Positions 8,030 to 15,153 of a DNA stretch of 39,572 bases are shown here, piece by piece. How positions within the stretch are numbered: the first letter of the stretch is position 1; the number at the start of each line of letters is the position of its first letter. Made by a program: the position numbers and the translations under genes. Below the pieces are notes generated by a model. That model was not told the origin of the DNA. It made no database searches and saw only the letters and a program-made list of their open reading frames with translations. The DNA is from Methyloversatilis universalis FAM5 (GTDB lineage Bacteria; Pseudomonadota; Gammaproteobacteria; Burkholderiales; Rhodocyclaceae): the NCBI RefSeq assembly GCF_000214035.2, contig NZ_AFHG01000035.1, positions 1 through 39,572 on the forward strand, written 5' to 3'.

Positions 8030-9022
8030 TCAGAGCAGGTCGGCGACGCCGGCGCGCTCCTCTTCCAGTTCGGCCAGCGTCTTGGCGACGTAGGGCTTGG
8101 AGAACTCGTCGATTTCCAGACCCTTGACGATGGTGTATTCGCCGTTTTCGCAGATGCAGGGGAAGCCGAACACCAGGCCTTCCGGAATGCCGTAGGAACC
8201 GTCGGACGGCACGCCCATGGTGACCCAGTCACCGTTGGAGCCGAGGTGCCAGTCGCGCATGTGGTCGATCGCGGCGTTGGCGGCCGAGGCGGCCGACGAC
8301 AGGCCACGGGCCTCGATGATGGCGGCGCCGCGCTTGCCCACGGTCGGCAGGAAGGTCTTGGCGTTCCATTCCTGATCGTTCACCAGCTTGGCGACGCTGT
8401 CGCCATTCGAGGTGGCGAAGCGGTAGTCGGCGTACATCGTCGGGCTGTGGTTGCCCCACACGGTCATCGTCTTGAACGACGACACCGGGCGGCCGATCTT
8501 GGCCGACAGCTGCGACAGCGCGCGGTTGTGGTCCAGACGCAGCATGGCGGTGAAGTTCTTCGCCGGCACGCGGCCACCGGCCTTGGCGGCGGTCTTCATC
8601 GCGATGTATGCATTGGTGTTGCACGGGTTGCCGACCACCAGGATCTTGCAGTTCGGCGAGGCGTTCTGGCCGATGGCCGCGCCCTGCACGGTGAAGATCT
8701 TGGCGTTTTCGGTCAGCAGGTCCTTGCGCTCCATGCCGGGGCCGCGCGGACGGGCACCGACCAGCAGCGCGAAGTCGGCGTCCTTGAACGCGACGTTCGG
8801 GTCATCGGTGGCGATCATGCCGGCGAGCAGCGGGAATGCGCAGTCGTCCAGTTCCATCATCACACCGGTCAGCGCCTTCTGGGCCTGCGGCAGGTCGAGC
8901 AGTTGAAGAATGACCGGCTGGTCCTTGCCCAGCATTTCACCGCTGGCGATACGGAACAGCAGGGCGTAGCCGATCTGACCGGCAGCGCCGGTCACCGCGA
9001 CGCGAAGGGGCGTCTTTGACAT
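8030..9022 (-). CDS. mdh: Malate dehydrogenase (NAD-dependent)
   Basis: A 330-residue malate dehydrogenase of the type common in proteobacteria outside the enteric group. The Rossmann nucleotide site is [19 protein letters not shown] near the N-terminus. Substrate arginines lie in [24 protein letters not shown] and [10 protein letters not shown] precede the catalytic [14 protein letters not shown] segment. The start ([10 protein letters not shown]) is fixed by AGGAG 7 nt upstream; a longer reading to 9187 crosses the promoter region and has no family similarity. Mdh oxidises malate to oxaloacetate in the TCA cycle. It is divergent from the gntR-sdh-gltA-suc array, which holds the neighbouring steps, so the 232-bp spacer probably coordinates both. 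Confidence 0.97.
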   Translation of the reverse strand: MSKTPLRVAVTGAAGQIGYALLFRIASGEMLGKDQPVILQLLDLPQAQKALTGVMMELDDCAFPLLAGMIATDDPNVAFKDADFALLVGARPRGPGMERKDLLTENAKIFTVQGAAIGQNASPNCKILVVGNPCNTNAYIAMKTAAKAGGRVPAKNFTAMLRLDHNRALSQLSAKIGRPVSSFKTMTVWGNHSPTMYADYRFATSNGDSVAKLVNDQEWNAKTFLPTVGKRGAAIIEARGLSSAASAANAAIDHMRDWHLGSNGDWVTMGVPSDGSYGIPEGLVFGFPCICENGEYTIVKGLEIDEFSKPYVAKTLAELEEERAGVADLL

Positions 9023-9089
9023 GGTGGTCTCCTGTCTGAGGATGGGACGGGTACGTTCTATACCTTGGGGTGCGTTGTGCGCGGCCCGA

Positions 9090-9118
9090 ATTATGGTCGA
9101 CCCGCGGCCGTTTTGACA
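9090..9118 (-). promoter_or_regulatory. Candidate mdh promoter
   Basis: On the minus strand CATAAT (9090-9095) is a good -10, about 68 nt before the mdh ATG. The segment 17 bp upstream reads TGTCAA (9113-9118), a poor -35. An activator or an extended element may compensate. Moderate to low certainty. Confidence 0.35.
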
Positions 9119-9188
9119 CACAGCACAAAAATCGGTCCCGCTGGCCGGGGGCTGACCGGTCGGAACGGTGTTTTTGCACGGCATCAAT

Positions 9189-9203
9189 TTATATCATATA
9201 TAA
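9189..9203. promoter_or_regulatory. Inverted-repeat operator in the mdh-gntR spacer
   Basis: TTATAT CAT ATATAA is a perfect 6+3+6 inverted repeat, standing out as the most AT-rich patch for kilobases. It overlaps a possible + strand -10 (TATATA 9197-9202, 17 bp after TTGCAC 9174-9179). A GntR-family dimer would bind such symmetry, so I propose it as the autoregulatory and TCA-cluster operator of the adjacent regulator. The link is inference. Confidence 0.5.
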
Positions 9204-9254
9204 GACATCAGACACGATGTAGACGTGACAGGATTTCTGTGCTGAAATTGTTGC

Positions 9255-9983
9255 ATGGCACAGGAATCCCCCACCTTCAGCCCGCTGTATCGACAGATAC
9301 GCGGCTTGCTCACGCAGGCGCTGCAGAGCGGCGAGTGGCGTCCGGGTGAGGCGATCCCGAGCGAAACCGAGCTCGCCCAGCGCTTCAATGTGAGTCAGGG
9401 CACGGTGCGCAAGGCCATCGACGAGATGGCGGCGGACAATCTGCTGGTGCGCAAACAGGGCAAGGGTACCTTTGTTGCGACGCATCACGATCCCCGCGCT
9501 TTCTTCCGTTTTCTCCGTCTCGCGCCGATCAACGGCACGATAGAGACCTCGCAGAGCGTGCCGCTGGAATGCTGGCGCGCCCGCGCGGGCCAGGAAGTGG
9601 CCCGCATGCTGGACATCGAGGTCGGCTCCCAGATCATCATCGTGCGCCGGCTGCTCAAGTTCGCCGGCAAGCCGGTGGTGATCGACGAAATCTATCTGCG
9701 CGGCGACCTCTTCCCGGGCCTCAATCTCGAGGTGCTGAAGGAACAGCAGGGTTCGCTCTATTCATTCTTCGAAACGCGTTTCGGCGTGCGCATGGTGCGT
9801 GCCGAAGAGCGCCTGCGCGCGGTCGCGGCCGACCGCCAGAGCGCCGAGTACCTCGAAGTGAGCGACGGCAGTCCGCTGCTGTCGGTCGAGCGGGTGGCCT
9901 ACACCTACGACGACAAGCCGGTGGAGTGGCGTCGCGGGCTGTGTTCGACCGCCGACCACTATTACCTGAATACGCTGAATTGA
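9255..9983 (+). CDS. GntR/HutC-family transcriptional regulator (UTRA domain)
   Basis: A 242-residue DNA-binding regulator. Residues about 10-75 form a GntR winged helix: PLYRQIRGLLTQAL, IPSETELAQRFNVSQGTVRKA, then the wing RKQGKGTFVA. Residues about 90-235 match the UTRA ligand-binding domain of the HutC subfamily, with the late motifs SPLLSVERVAYTYDDKPVEW and DHYYLNTLN. The ligand is unknown; in this place a TCA-cycle acid or acyl compound would be logical. There is no clear Shine-Dalgarno sequence before the ATG, so it is probably weakly translated. The gene precedes sdhC by 57 bp on the same strand and diverges from mdh, suggesting that it controls both directions from the spacer. Confidence 0.9.
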   Translation: MAQESPTFSPLYRQIRGLLTQALQSGEWRPGEAIPSETELAQRFNVSQGTVRKAIDEMAADNLLVRKQGKGTFVATHHDPRAFFRFLRLAPINGTIETSQSVPLECWRARAGQEVARMLDIEVGSQIIIVRRLLKFAGKPVVIDEIYLRGDLFPGLNLEVLKEQQGSLYSFFETRFGVRMVRAEERLRAVAADRQSAEYLEVSDGSPLLSVERVAYTYDDKPVEWRRGLCSTADHYYLNTLN

Positions 9984-9987
9984 CGGT

Positions 9988-10005
9988 GCCGGTTCCAGCC
10001 CCGGC
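9988..10005 (+). terminator. Weak hairpin between gntR and sdhC
   Basis: GCCGG (9988-9992) and CCGGC (10001-10005) form a 5-bp stem with an 8-nt loop immediately after the gntR stop. A T6 run follows about 12 nt further on (10018-10023). It could reduce read-through from gntR into sdhC, but the stem is short and the U-run is detached. Confidence 0.3.
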
Positions 10006-10040
10006 GGATTGAAACGATTTTTTCCAGGAGAGCGAGCCAG

Positions 10041-10427
10041 ATGGCCAACACAGCCAGCAAGACCCGACCGAAGTTCCTTCACCTGACGGAAATACGCCTG
10101 CCGCTGCCCGGCATCGTGTCCATCCTGCACCGCGTCAGCGGCGCCGGCCTGTTCCTCTGTCTGCCGCTGCTGCTGTGGCTGTTCGCCGCCAGCCTGGGTT
10201 CGCCGGAGAGCTTCGAATCGTTCAGCGCAGTGGTCGGCCATCCGCTGGCCAAGATCTTCCTGCTCGGCCTGATGTGGGCCTATCTGCACCATTTCTGTGC
10301 CGGCATCCGCTTTCTGCTGCTGGACATGCACAAGGGCCTGGAACTGGCGACCGCACGCAAGAGTTCGGTCGCGGTGCTGGCCGTGAGCCTGACGCTTACC
10401 GTGATCCTGGGGGTGAAACTGTGGTGA
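10041..10427 (+). CDS. sdhC: Succinate dehydrogenase cytochrome b556 subunit
   Basis: A 128-residue membrane anchor subunit of complex II with three transmembrane helices. It carries the family signature RPKFLHLTEIRLPLPGIVSI, followed by HRVSGAGLF in helix 1. The heme-ligand region LHHFCAGIRFLLLDMHKG lies before helix 3. Together with SdhD it binds heme b and ubiquinone. AGGAGA lies about 8 nt before the ATG. It is the first gene of the sdhCDAB operon and overlaps sdhD by 4 nt (GTGA), which indicates translational coupling. Confidence 0.95.
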   Translation: MANTASKTRPKFLHLTEIRLPLPGIVSILHRVSGAGLFLCLPLLLWLFAASLGSPESFESFSAVVGHPLAKIFLLGLMWAYLHHFCAGIRFLLLDMHKGLELATARKSSVAVLAVSLTLTVILGVKLW

Positions 10428-10768
10428 ATCGTGTCGTTGTCGGTGCCCACTACGGGCTGAAGGACTGGCTGGGCCAGCGCATCACGGCCGTCGTGATGGC
10501 GGTCTACACCCTCATCTTCGCGGTCGGCGCGCTGTCGATGGGCGAACTGAACTATGAGAACTGGCGCGGTCTGTTCGCAGGTGGGTTCATGCGCTTCGCG
10601 ACCTTCCTGTTCTTCGCGTCGCTGATGTACCACGCCTGGGTGGGCGTGCGCGACATCTACATGGACTACATCAAGCCCACCGGCGTGCGCGTCGTGCTGC
10701 ACGCGGTGACCTTGCTTGCCCTGATCGGCTATCTGGGCTGGGCAGCCCAAGTTCTCTGGAGACTGTAA
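10424..10768 (+). CDS. sdhD: Succinate dehydrogenase hydrophobic membrane anchor subunit
   Basis: A 114-residue three-helix membrane subunit beginning at a GTG that overlaps the sdhC stop (GTGA). The N-terminal VVVGAHYGLKDWLGQRITAV is the SdhD signature. MYHAWVGVRDIYMDYIKP holds the conserved His and Asp-Tyr of the quinone and heme region. A longer in-frame reading into sdhC exists but would cross the coupled start. sdhA begins on the base right after its stop. Confidence 0.94.
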   Translation: MNRVVVGAHYGLKDWLGQRITAVVMAVYTLIFAVGALSMGELNYENWRGLFAGGFMRFATFLFFASLMYHAWVGVRDIYMDYIKPTGVRVVLHAVTLLALIGYLGWAAQVLWRL

Positions 10769-12556
10769 GTGAGCGTACCTGTCCGCAAGTTTGATGCAGT
10801 CATCGTCGGCGCCGGTGGTGCCGGTCTGCGTGCCGCCATCCAGCTGTCTGAAGCCGGCCTGCGCACCGCAGTGATTTCCAAGGTGTTCCCGACCCGCTCG
10901 CATACCGTTGCGGCGCAGGGCGGTGTCGCCGCCTCGCTCGGCAACTCCGAGGAGGATCACTGGCACTGGCACATGTACGACACCGTCAAGGGCTCCGACT
11001 GGCTCGGTGACCAGGACGCGATCGAATTCATGTGCCGCAAGGCCAACGAGGTCGTGATCGAGCTCGAACACTACGGCATGCCTTTCGATCGTCTGGACAG
11101 CGGCAAGATCTATCAGCGTCCGTTCGGCGGCCACATGTCGAACTTCGGCGAAAAGCCGGTCCGTCGCTCATGTGCCGCCGCAGACCGTACCGGTCACGCG
11201 ATGCTGCACGCGATGTACCAGCGCAACGTCAAGGCCAACACCCAGTTCTTCATCGAATGGATGGCGCTGGACCTGATCCGCGACGAAGAGGGCGACGTGG
11301 TCGGCGTGACCGCGATGGAAATGGAAACCGGCGAAGTGTTCGTGTTCCATGCCAAGGCCGTGCTGTTTGCGACCGGCGGTGCCGGCCGCATCTACTACAG
11401 CTCGACCAATGCCTTCATCAACACCGGTGACGGCGTGGGCATGGCGGCGCGTGCCGGCATCCCGCTGGAAGACATGGAGTTCTGGCAGTTCCACCCGACC
11501 GGCGTGGCCGGCGCCGGCGTGCTGATCACCGAAGGTGTGCGCGGCGAGGGCGGCATCCTGCGCAACGCCTCGGGCGAGCGTTTCATGGAGCGCTACGCGC
11601 CGAACGCCAAGGATCTGGCGTCGCGTGACGTGGTGTCGCGCGCCATGGTGACCGAAATCAACGAAGGTCGCGGCTGCGGTCCGAACAAGGACCACGTGAT
11701 GCTGGACATCACCCACCTCGACCCGGCCACGATCATGAAGCGCCTGCCGGGCATCCGCGAAATCGGCATCCAGTTCGCCGGCGTCGACGCGATCAAGGAA
11801 CCGCTGCCGGTGGTGCCGACCTGTCACTACCAGATGGGCGGCATTCCGACCAATTACAACGGCGAAGTCGTGGTGCCGAAGGACGGCAATCCGAGCGTGC
11901 CGGTCAAGGGCTTCTACGCCGCCGGCGAATGTGCCTGTGCGTCAGTGCACGGCGCCAACCGTCTGGGTACCAACTCGCTGCTCGACCTGCTGGTGTTCGG
12001 CAAGTCGTCCGGCGAATCGATGGTCGAGTTCATCAAGTCGCAGCCCGCCGCGCACAAGCCGCTGCCGGCCAACGCCGCCGACTTCTCGCTGTCGCGCATC
12101 AACCGCCTGGACAACCAGAAGGACGGCGCGGCGGTCGGCGCCACGCGTCTGGCCATGCAGCGCACCATGCAGGCGCACTGCGGCGTGTTCCGCTTCAAGG
12201 ACATGCTGGCCGAGGGTGTGTCCAAGATTCTCGACATCGAGCAGCAGGTCGCGACCACCGAGATCAAGGACAAGTCCAAGGTGTTCAACACCGCGCGCCT
12301 GGAAGCGCTGGAGCTGGACAACCTGATCGAGGTCGCCAAGGCCACCATCGTGTCGGCCAACGCCCGCACCGAATCGCGCGGCGCCCACGTGCGCGACGAC
12401 GCGACCGATACGCCGGAACGTCCGGACGGCCGCGACGATGTGAACTGGCTCAAGCACACCCTGTGGCACCGCGAGGGCAACAGGCTCGATTACAAGCCGG
12501 TGAACATGAAGCCGCTCACGGTTGACACCATCGCGCTGAAGAAGCGCGCCTACTGA
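10769..12556 (+). CDS. sdhA: Succinate dehydrogenase flavoprotein subunit
   Basis: The 595-residue catalytic subunit of complex II, oxidising succinate to fumarate on the cytoplasmic side. The FAD site is [16 protein letters not shown] near the N-terminus. His45 in SHTVAAQGG is the residue that binds FAD covalently. Substrate-site motifs include [15 protein letters not shown], the [20 protein letters not shown] segment, and [16 protein letters not shown]. The C-terminal domain ends in the usual basic tail (TIALKKRAY). The start is GTG, directly abutting the sdhD stop, so it depends on translational coupling. Length and order are standard. Confidence 0.98.
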   Translation: MSVPVRKFDAVIVGAGGAGLRAAIQLSEAGLRTAVISKVFPTRSHTVAAQGGVAASLGNSEEDHWHWHMYDTVKGSDWLGDQDAIEFMCRKANEVVIELEHYGMPFDRLDSGKIYQRPFGGHMSNFGEKPVRRSCAAADRTGHAMLHAMYQRNVKANTQFFIEWMALDLIRDEEGDVVGVTAMEMETGEVFVFHAKAVLFATGGAGRIYYSSTNAFINTGDGVGMAARAGIPLEDMEFWQFHPTGVAGAGVLITEGVRGEGGILRNASGERFMERYAPNAKDLASRDVVSRAMVTEINEGRGCGPNKDHVMLDITHLDPATIMKRLPGIREIGIQFAGVDAIKEPLPVVPTCHYQMGGIPTNYNGEVVVPKDGNPSVPVKGFYAAGECACASVHGANRLGTNSLLDLLVFGKSSGESMVEFIKSQPAAHKPLPANAADFSLSRINRLDNQKDGAAVGATRLAMQRTMQAHCGVFRFKDMLAEGVSKILDIEQQVATTEIKDKSKVFNTARLEALELDNLIEVAKATIVSANARTESRGAHVRDDATDTPERPDGRDDVNWLKHTLWHREGNRLDYKPVNMKPLTVDTIALKKRAY

Positions 12557-12566
12557 GGAACGCAGC

Positions 12567-13277
12567 ATGACCGCCCGTACCGTCGAATTCAGTATCTACC
12601 GCTTCGACCCGGACCGCGACGAGAAGCCCTACATGCAGTCGATCTCGATCGAGCTCGACGGCACCGAACGCAAGCTGCTCGATGCGCTGGTCAAGTTGAA
12701 GGACAAGGACGACTCGCTGTCCTTCCGCCGTTCCTGCCGTGAAGGCGTGTGCGGCTCGGACGCGATGAACATCAACGGCAAGAACGGCCTGGCCTGTCTG
12801 ACCGACATGAAGGACCTGCAGTCGCCGGTGGTGCTGCGTCCGCTGCCCGGCCTGCCGGTGGTGCGCGACCTCATCGTCGACATGACCCAGTTCTTCAAGC
12901 AGTACCACTCGATCAAGCCCTACCTGATCAACAACGAGCATCCGCCCGAGCGCGAGCGCCTGCAGTCGCCGGAAGACCGCGAGGAACTGAACGGCCTGTA
13001 CGAGTGCATTCTCTGTGCATGCTGCTCGACCTCCTGCCCGTCGTTCTGGTGGAATCCGGACAAGTTCGTCGGTCCGGCTGGCCTGCTGGCCGCCTACCGC
13101 TTCATCGCGGACACGCGCGACCAGGCCACCAGCGAACGTCTGGACAACCTTGAAGACCCGTACCGTCTGTTCCGCTGCCACACCATCATGAACTGCGTCG
13201 ATGTGTGCCCGAAGGGTCTGAACCCGACCCGCGCCATCGGCAAGATCAAGGACATGATGGTCCGTCGCGCGGTCTGA
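12567..13277 (+). CDS. sdhB: Succinate dehydrogenase iron-sulfur subunit
   Basis: A 236-residue subunit that passes electrons from FAD to quinone through three clusters. The [2Fe-2S] ligands are in SCREGVCGSDAMNINGKNGLAC. CILCACCSTSCPSFWW and CHTIMNCVDVCPKGLNP hold the [4Fe-4S] and [3Fe-4S] ligands. GAGGAA precedes the ATG and sdhA ends 10 nt upstream. The length equals the usual SdhB. Confidence 0.97.
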   Translation: MTARTVEFSIYRFDPDRDEKPYMQSISIELDGTERKLLDALVKLKDKDDSLSFRRSCREGVCGSDAMNINGKNGLACLTDMKDLQSPVVLRPLPGLPVVRDLIVDMTQFFKQYHSIKPYLINNEHPPERERLQSPEDREELNGLYECILCACCSTSCPSFWWNPDKFVGPAGLLAAYRFIADTRDQATSERLDNLEDPYRLFRCHTIMNCVDVCPKGLNPTRAIGKIKDMMVRRAV

Positions 13278-13294
13278 TCATGATGCATCCGTGC

Positions 13295-13336
13295 CCGCCC
13301 CTGCCGAAGGGGCGGCGCGGTGCCCGTTCGCGGGCA
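13295..13336 (+). promoter_or_regulatory. Two tandem hairpins between sdhB and sdhE
   Basis: Hairpin 1: CCGCCCCT (13295-13302) pairs with AGGGGCGG (13308-13315), 8 bp with a 5-nt loop. Hairpin 2: TGCCCG (13321-13326) pairs with CGGGCA (13331-13336) around a TTCG loop. Neither is followed by a T-run. They probably protect or process the sdhCDAB message or partly terminate it ahead of sdhE-gltA. Confidence 0.5.
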
Positions 13337-13367
13337 GAGAGCGACTTGTGGCTTAAGGGAGAGTTAC

Positions 13368-13628
13368 GTGGATGACGCGGCGAACGATCAGACGGTGAAC
13401 ATGGGCCGCCTGCGCTGGCATTGCCGGCGCGGGCTGCTCGAGCTCGATCTGGTGCTTCAGCGCGTCATCGACCGCGGGTTGCTGGAGGAGTTGAGTGAAC
13501 AACAGAGGGCAGAGCTGTTCGAACTGCTCCATTACGACGACATCACCTTGTTGGCGATTGTCAGCGGGCGCGCTGAATGTGAGGAGCCGCGCCTGAAGGG
13601 GATGGTCGATCTGCTGCGTTCGGTTTGA
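13368..13628 (+). CDS. sdhE: FAD assembly factor SdhE (YgfY/Sdh5 family)
   Basis: An 86-residue cytosolic protein of the SdhE family, which helps attach FAD covalently to SdhA. The RGxxE motif is in WHCRRGLLELDLVL, and the helical core ends with FELLHYDDITLLAIVSG. I chose GTG 13368 because AAGGGAGAG ends 5 nt upstream; the next in-frame ATG (13400) would lose the first 11 residues and lacks a site. It lies between sdhB and gltA, the usual place in betaproteobacteria. Confidence 0.93.
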   Translation: MDDAANDQTVNMGRLRWHCRRGLLELDLVLQRVIDRGLLEELSEQQRAELFELLHYDDITLLAIVSGRAECEEPRLKGMVDLLRSV

Positions 13629-13675
13629 TGCGCGCTTTTCGGCCCGGGCATTTTTAGGAAGTGAAGAGGTTAGAC

Positions 13676-14968
13676 ATGACAAATCAACGCACCGCCACGC
13701 TGACCATCGATGGGCAGACGACCGAATTCCCGATCATGAGCGGTACGGTCGGTCCCGATGTGGTCGACATCCGTTCGATGTACGGCAAGACCGGCATGTT
13801 CACGTACGACACCGGTTACCTCTCCACCGCCAGCTGCAAGTCGTCGATCACCTACATCGACGGTGACAAGGGCGAACTGTGGTACCGCGGATACCCGATC
13901 GAGCAGCTCGCCGAAAACTGTGACTTCCTCGACACCTGCTACCTGCTGAAGAACGGCGAACTGCCGAACGCCGCGCAGAAGGAGGAGTACCTCACCAGCA
14001 TCAAGAAGCACACCCTGCTGCACGAACAGCTCGCCAAGTTCTACCAGGGCTTCCGCCGCGACGCGCACCCGATGGCCATCATGGCTGGCGTGGTCGGCGC
14101 GCTGTCGGCCTTCTACCACGACGGCATGGACATTTCGGACCAGGCCCACCGTGACGTGTCGATCAACCGCCTGATCGCCAAGATGCCGACCATCGTCGCA
14201 ATGGCGTACAAGTACTCGGTCGGCCAGCCCTTCATGTACCCGCGCAACGACCTCGATTACGCGAGCAACTTCATGTACATGATGTTCGCGACCCCGTGCG
14301 AGGAATACAAGCCGAACCCGGTTCTGGCCAAGGCGCTGGACCGCATCTTCATCCTGCACGCAGACCACGAGCAGAACGCCTCGACCTCGACCGTGCGTCT
14401 GGCCGGTTCGTCGGGCGCCAACCCGTACGCGGTCATCGCGGCCGGTATCGCCTGCCTGTGGGGCCCGGCGCACGGTGGTGCCAACGAGGCCTGCCTGCAG
14501 ATGCTGGAAGAGATCGGCGACGTGTCGCGCGTGCCGGAGTACATCAAGCGCGCCAAGGACAAGAACGACAGCTTCAAGCTGATGGGCTTCGGTCACCGCG
14601 TCTACAAGAACTTCGATCCGCGCGCCAAGCTGATGCGCCAGACCTGCTACGAAGTGCTGACCGAACTGGGTCTGGAAAACGACCGCCTGTTCAAGCTGGC
14701 GATGGAACTGGAACGCATCGCGCTCGAGGACGAGTACTTCATCGAGAAGAAGCTCTACCCGAACGTCGATTTCTACTCCGGCATCGTGCAGAAGGCGCTC
14801 GGCATTCCGACCTCGATGTTCACCTGCATCTTCGCTCTGGCCCGTACCATCGGCTGGATCACGCAGTGGAACGAAATGATCACCGATTCCGAGTACAAGA
14901 TCGGTCGTCCGCGCCAGCTGTACGTGGGCCCGGCACGCCGTGACGTGAAGCCGGTCGAACAGCGCTGA
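13676..14968 (+). CDS. gltA: Citrate synthase (type II, hexameric)
   Basis: A 430-residue citrate synthase condensing acetyl-CoA with oxaloacetate. Motifs: [51 protein letters not shown] with a catalytic His, [15 protein letters not shown] with the second catalytic His, and the C-terminal [13 protein letters not shown] containing an Arg-rich CoA site after it. The N-terminal beta-rich extension ([15 protein letters not shown]) marks the NADH-regulated Gram-negative type. ATG 13676 has AGAGG 6 nt upstream; five more codons upstream are open but lack similarity. Confidence 0.97.
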   Translation: MTNQRTATLTIDGQTTEFPIMSGTVGPDVVDIRSMYGKTGMFTYDTGYLSTASCKSSITYIDGDKGELWYRGYPIEQLAENCDFLDTCYLLKNGELPNAAQKEEYLTSIKKHTLLHEQLAKFYQGFRRDAHPMAIMAGVVGALSAFYHDGMDISDQAHRDVSINRLIAKMPTIVAMAYKYSVGQPFMYPRNDLDYASNFMYMMFATPCEEYKPNPVLAKALDRIFILHADHEQNASTSTVRLAGSSGANPYAVIAAGIACLWGPAHGGANEACLQMLEEIGDVSRVPEYIKRAKDKNDSFKLMGFGHRVYKNFDPRAKLMRQTCYEVLTELGLENDRLFKLAMELERIALEDEYFIEKKLYPNVDFYSGIVQKALGIPTSMFTCIFALARTIGWITQWNEMITDSEYKIGRPRQLYVGPARRDVKPVEQR

Positions 14969-14985
14969 TTCACCTGCAGTAACCA

Positions 14986-15014
14986 GCCCCGCGGCCTAGC
15001 GGACGCCGCGGGGC
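14986..15014 (+). terminator. GC-rich hairpin after gltA
   Basis: GCCCCGCGG (14986-14994) pairs perfectly with CCGCGGGGC (15006-15014), 9 bp with an 11-nt loop, 17 nt after the gltA stop. No U-run follows. It may be a partial terminator or a 3'-end stabiliser separating gltA from the sucAB-lpdA genes. Confidence 0.5.
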
Positions 15015-15123
15015 GTCAAACACACCGCATGCAGCAGGCCTTCTCGAATTTCCGCGAGACGGAAGGGGGCGCGGCACGACTGGCGCCATGTTCCCCGACC
15101 GCGCGGAAAGACGCGACAACAAA

Positions 15124-15139
15124 CCCGGGTATCCCCGGG
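15124..15139 (+). promoter_or_regulatory. Hairpin next to the sucA ribosome binding site
   Basis: CCCGGG TATC CCCGGG forms a 6-bp stem ending one base before the strong GGAGGAG site (15141-15147) of sucA. Such a structure next to the site could affect ribosome loading. No regulator is apparent. Confidence 0.4.
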
Positions 15140-15153
15140 CGGAGGAGCGAACC

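Noticed and set aside
9113-9118. Perfect TTGACA on the + strand as a gntR promoter
   Set aside because: There is no acceptable -10 at 15-19 bp (the sequence there reads TCCCGC), and the AT-rich 9189-9204 segment is a better candidate.
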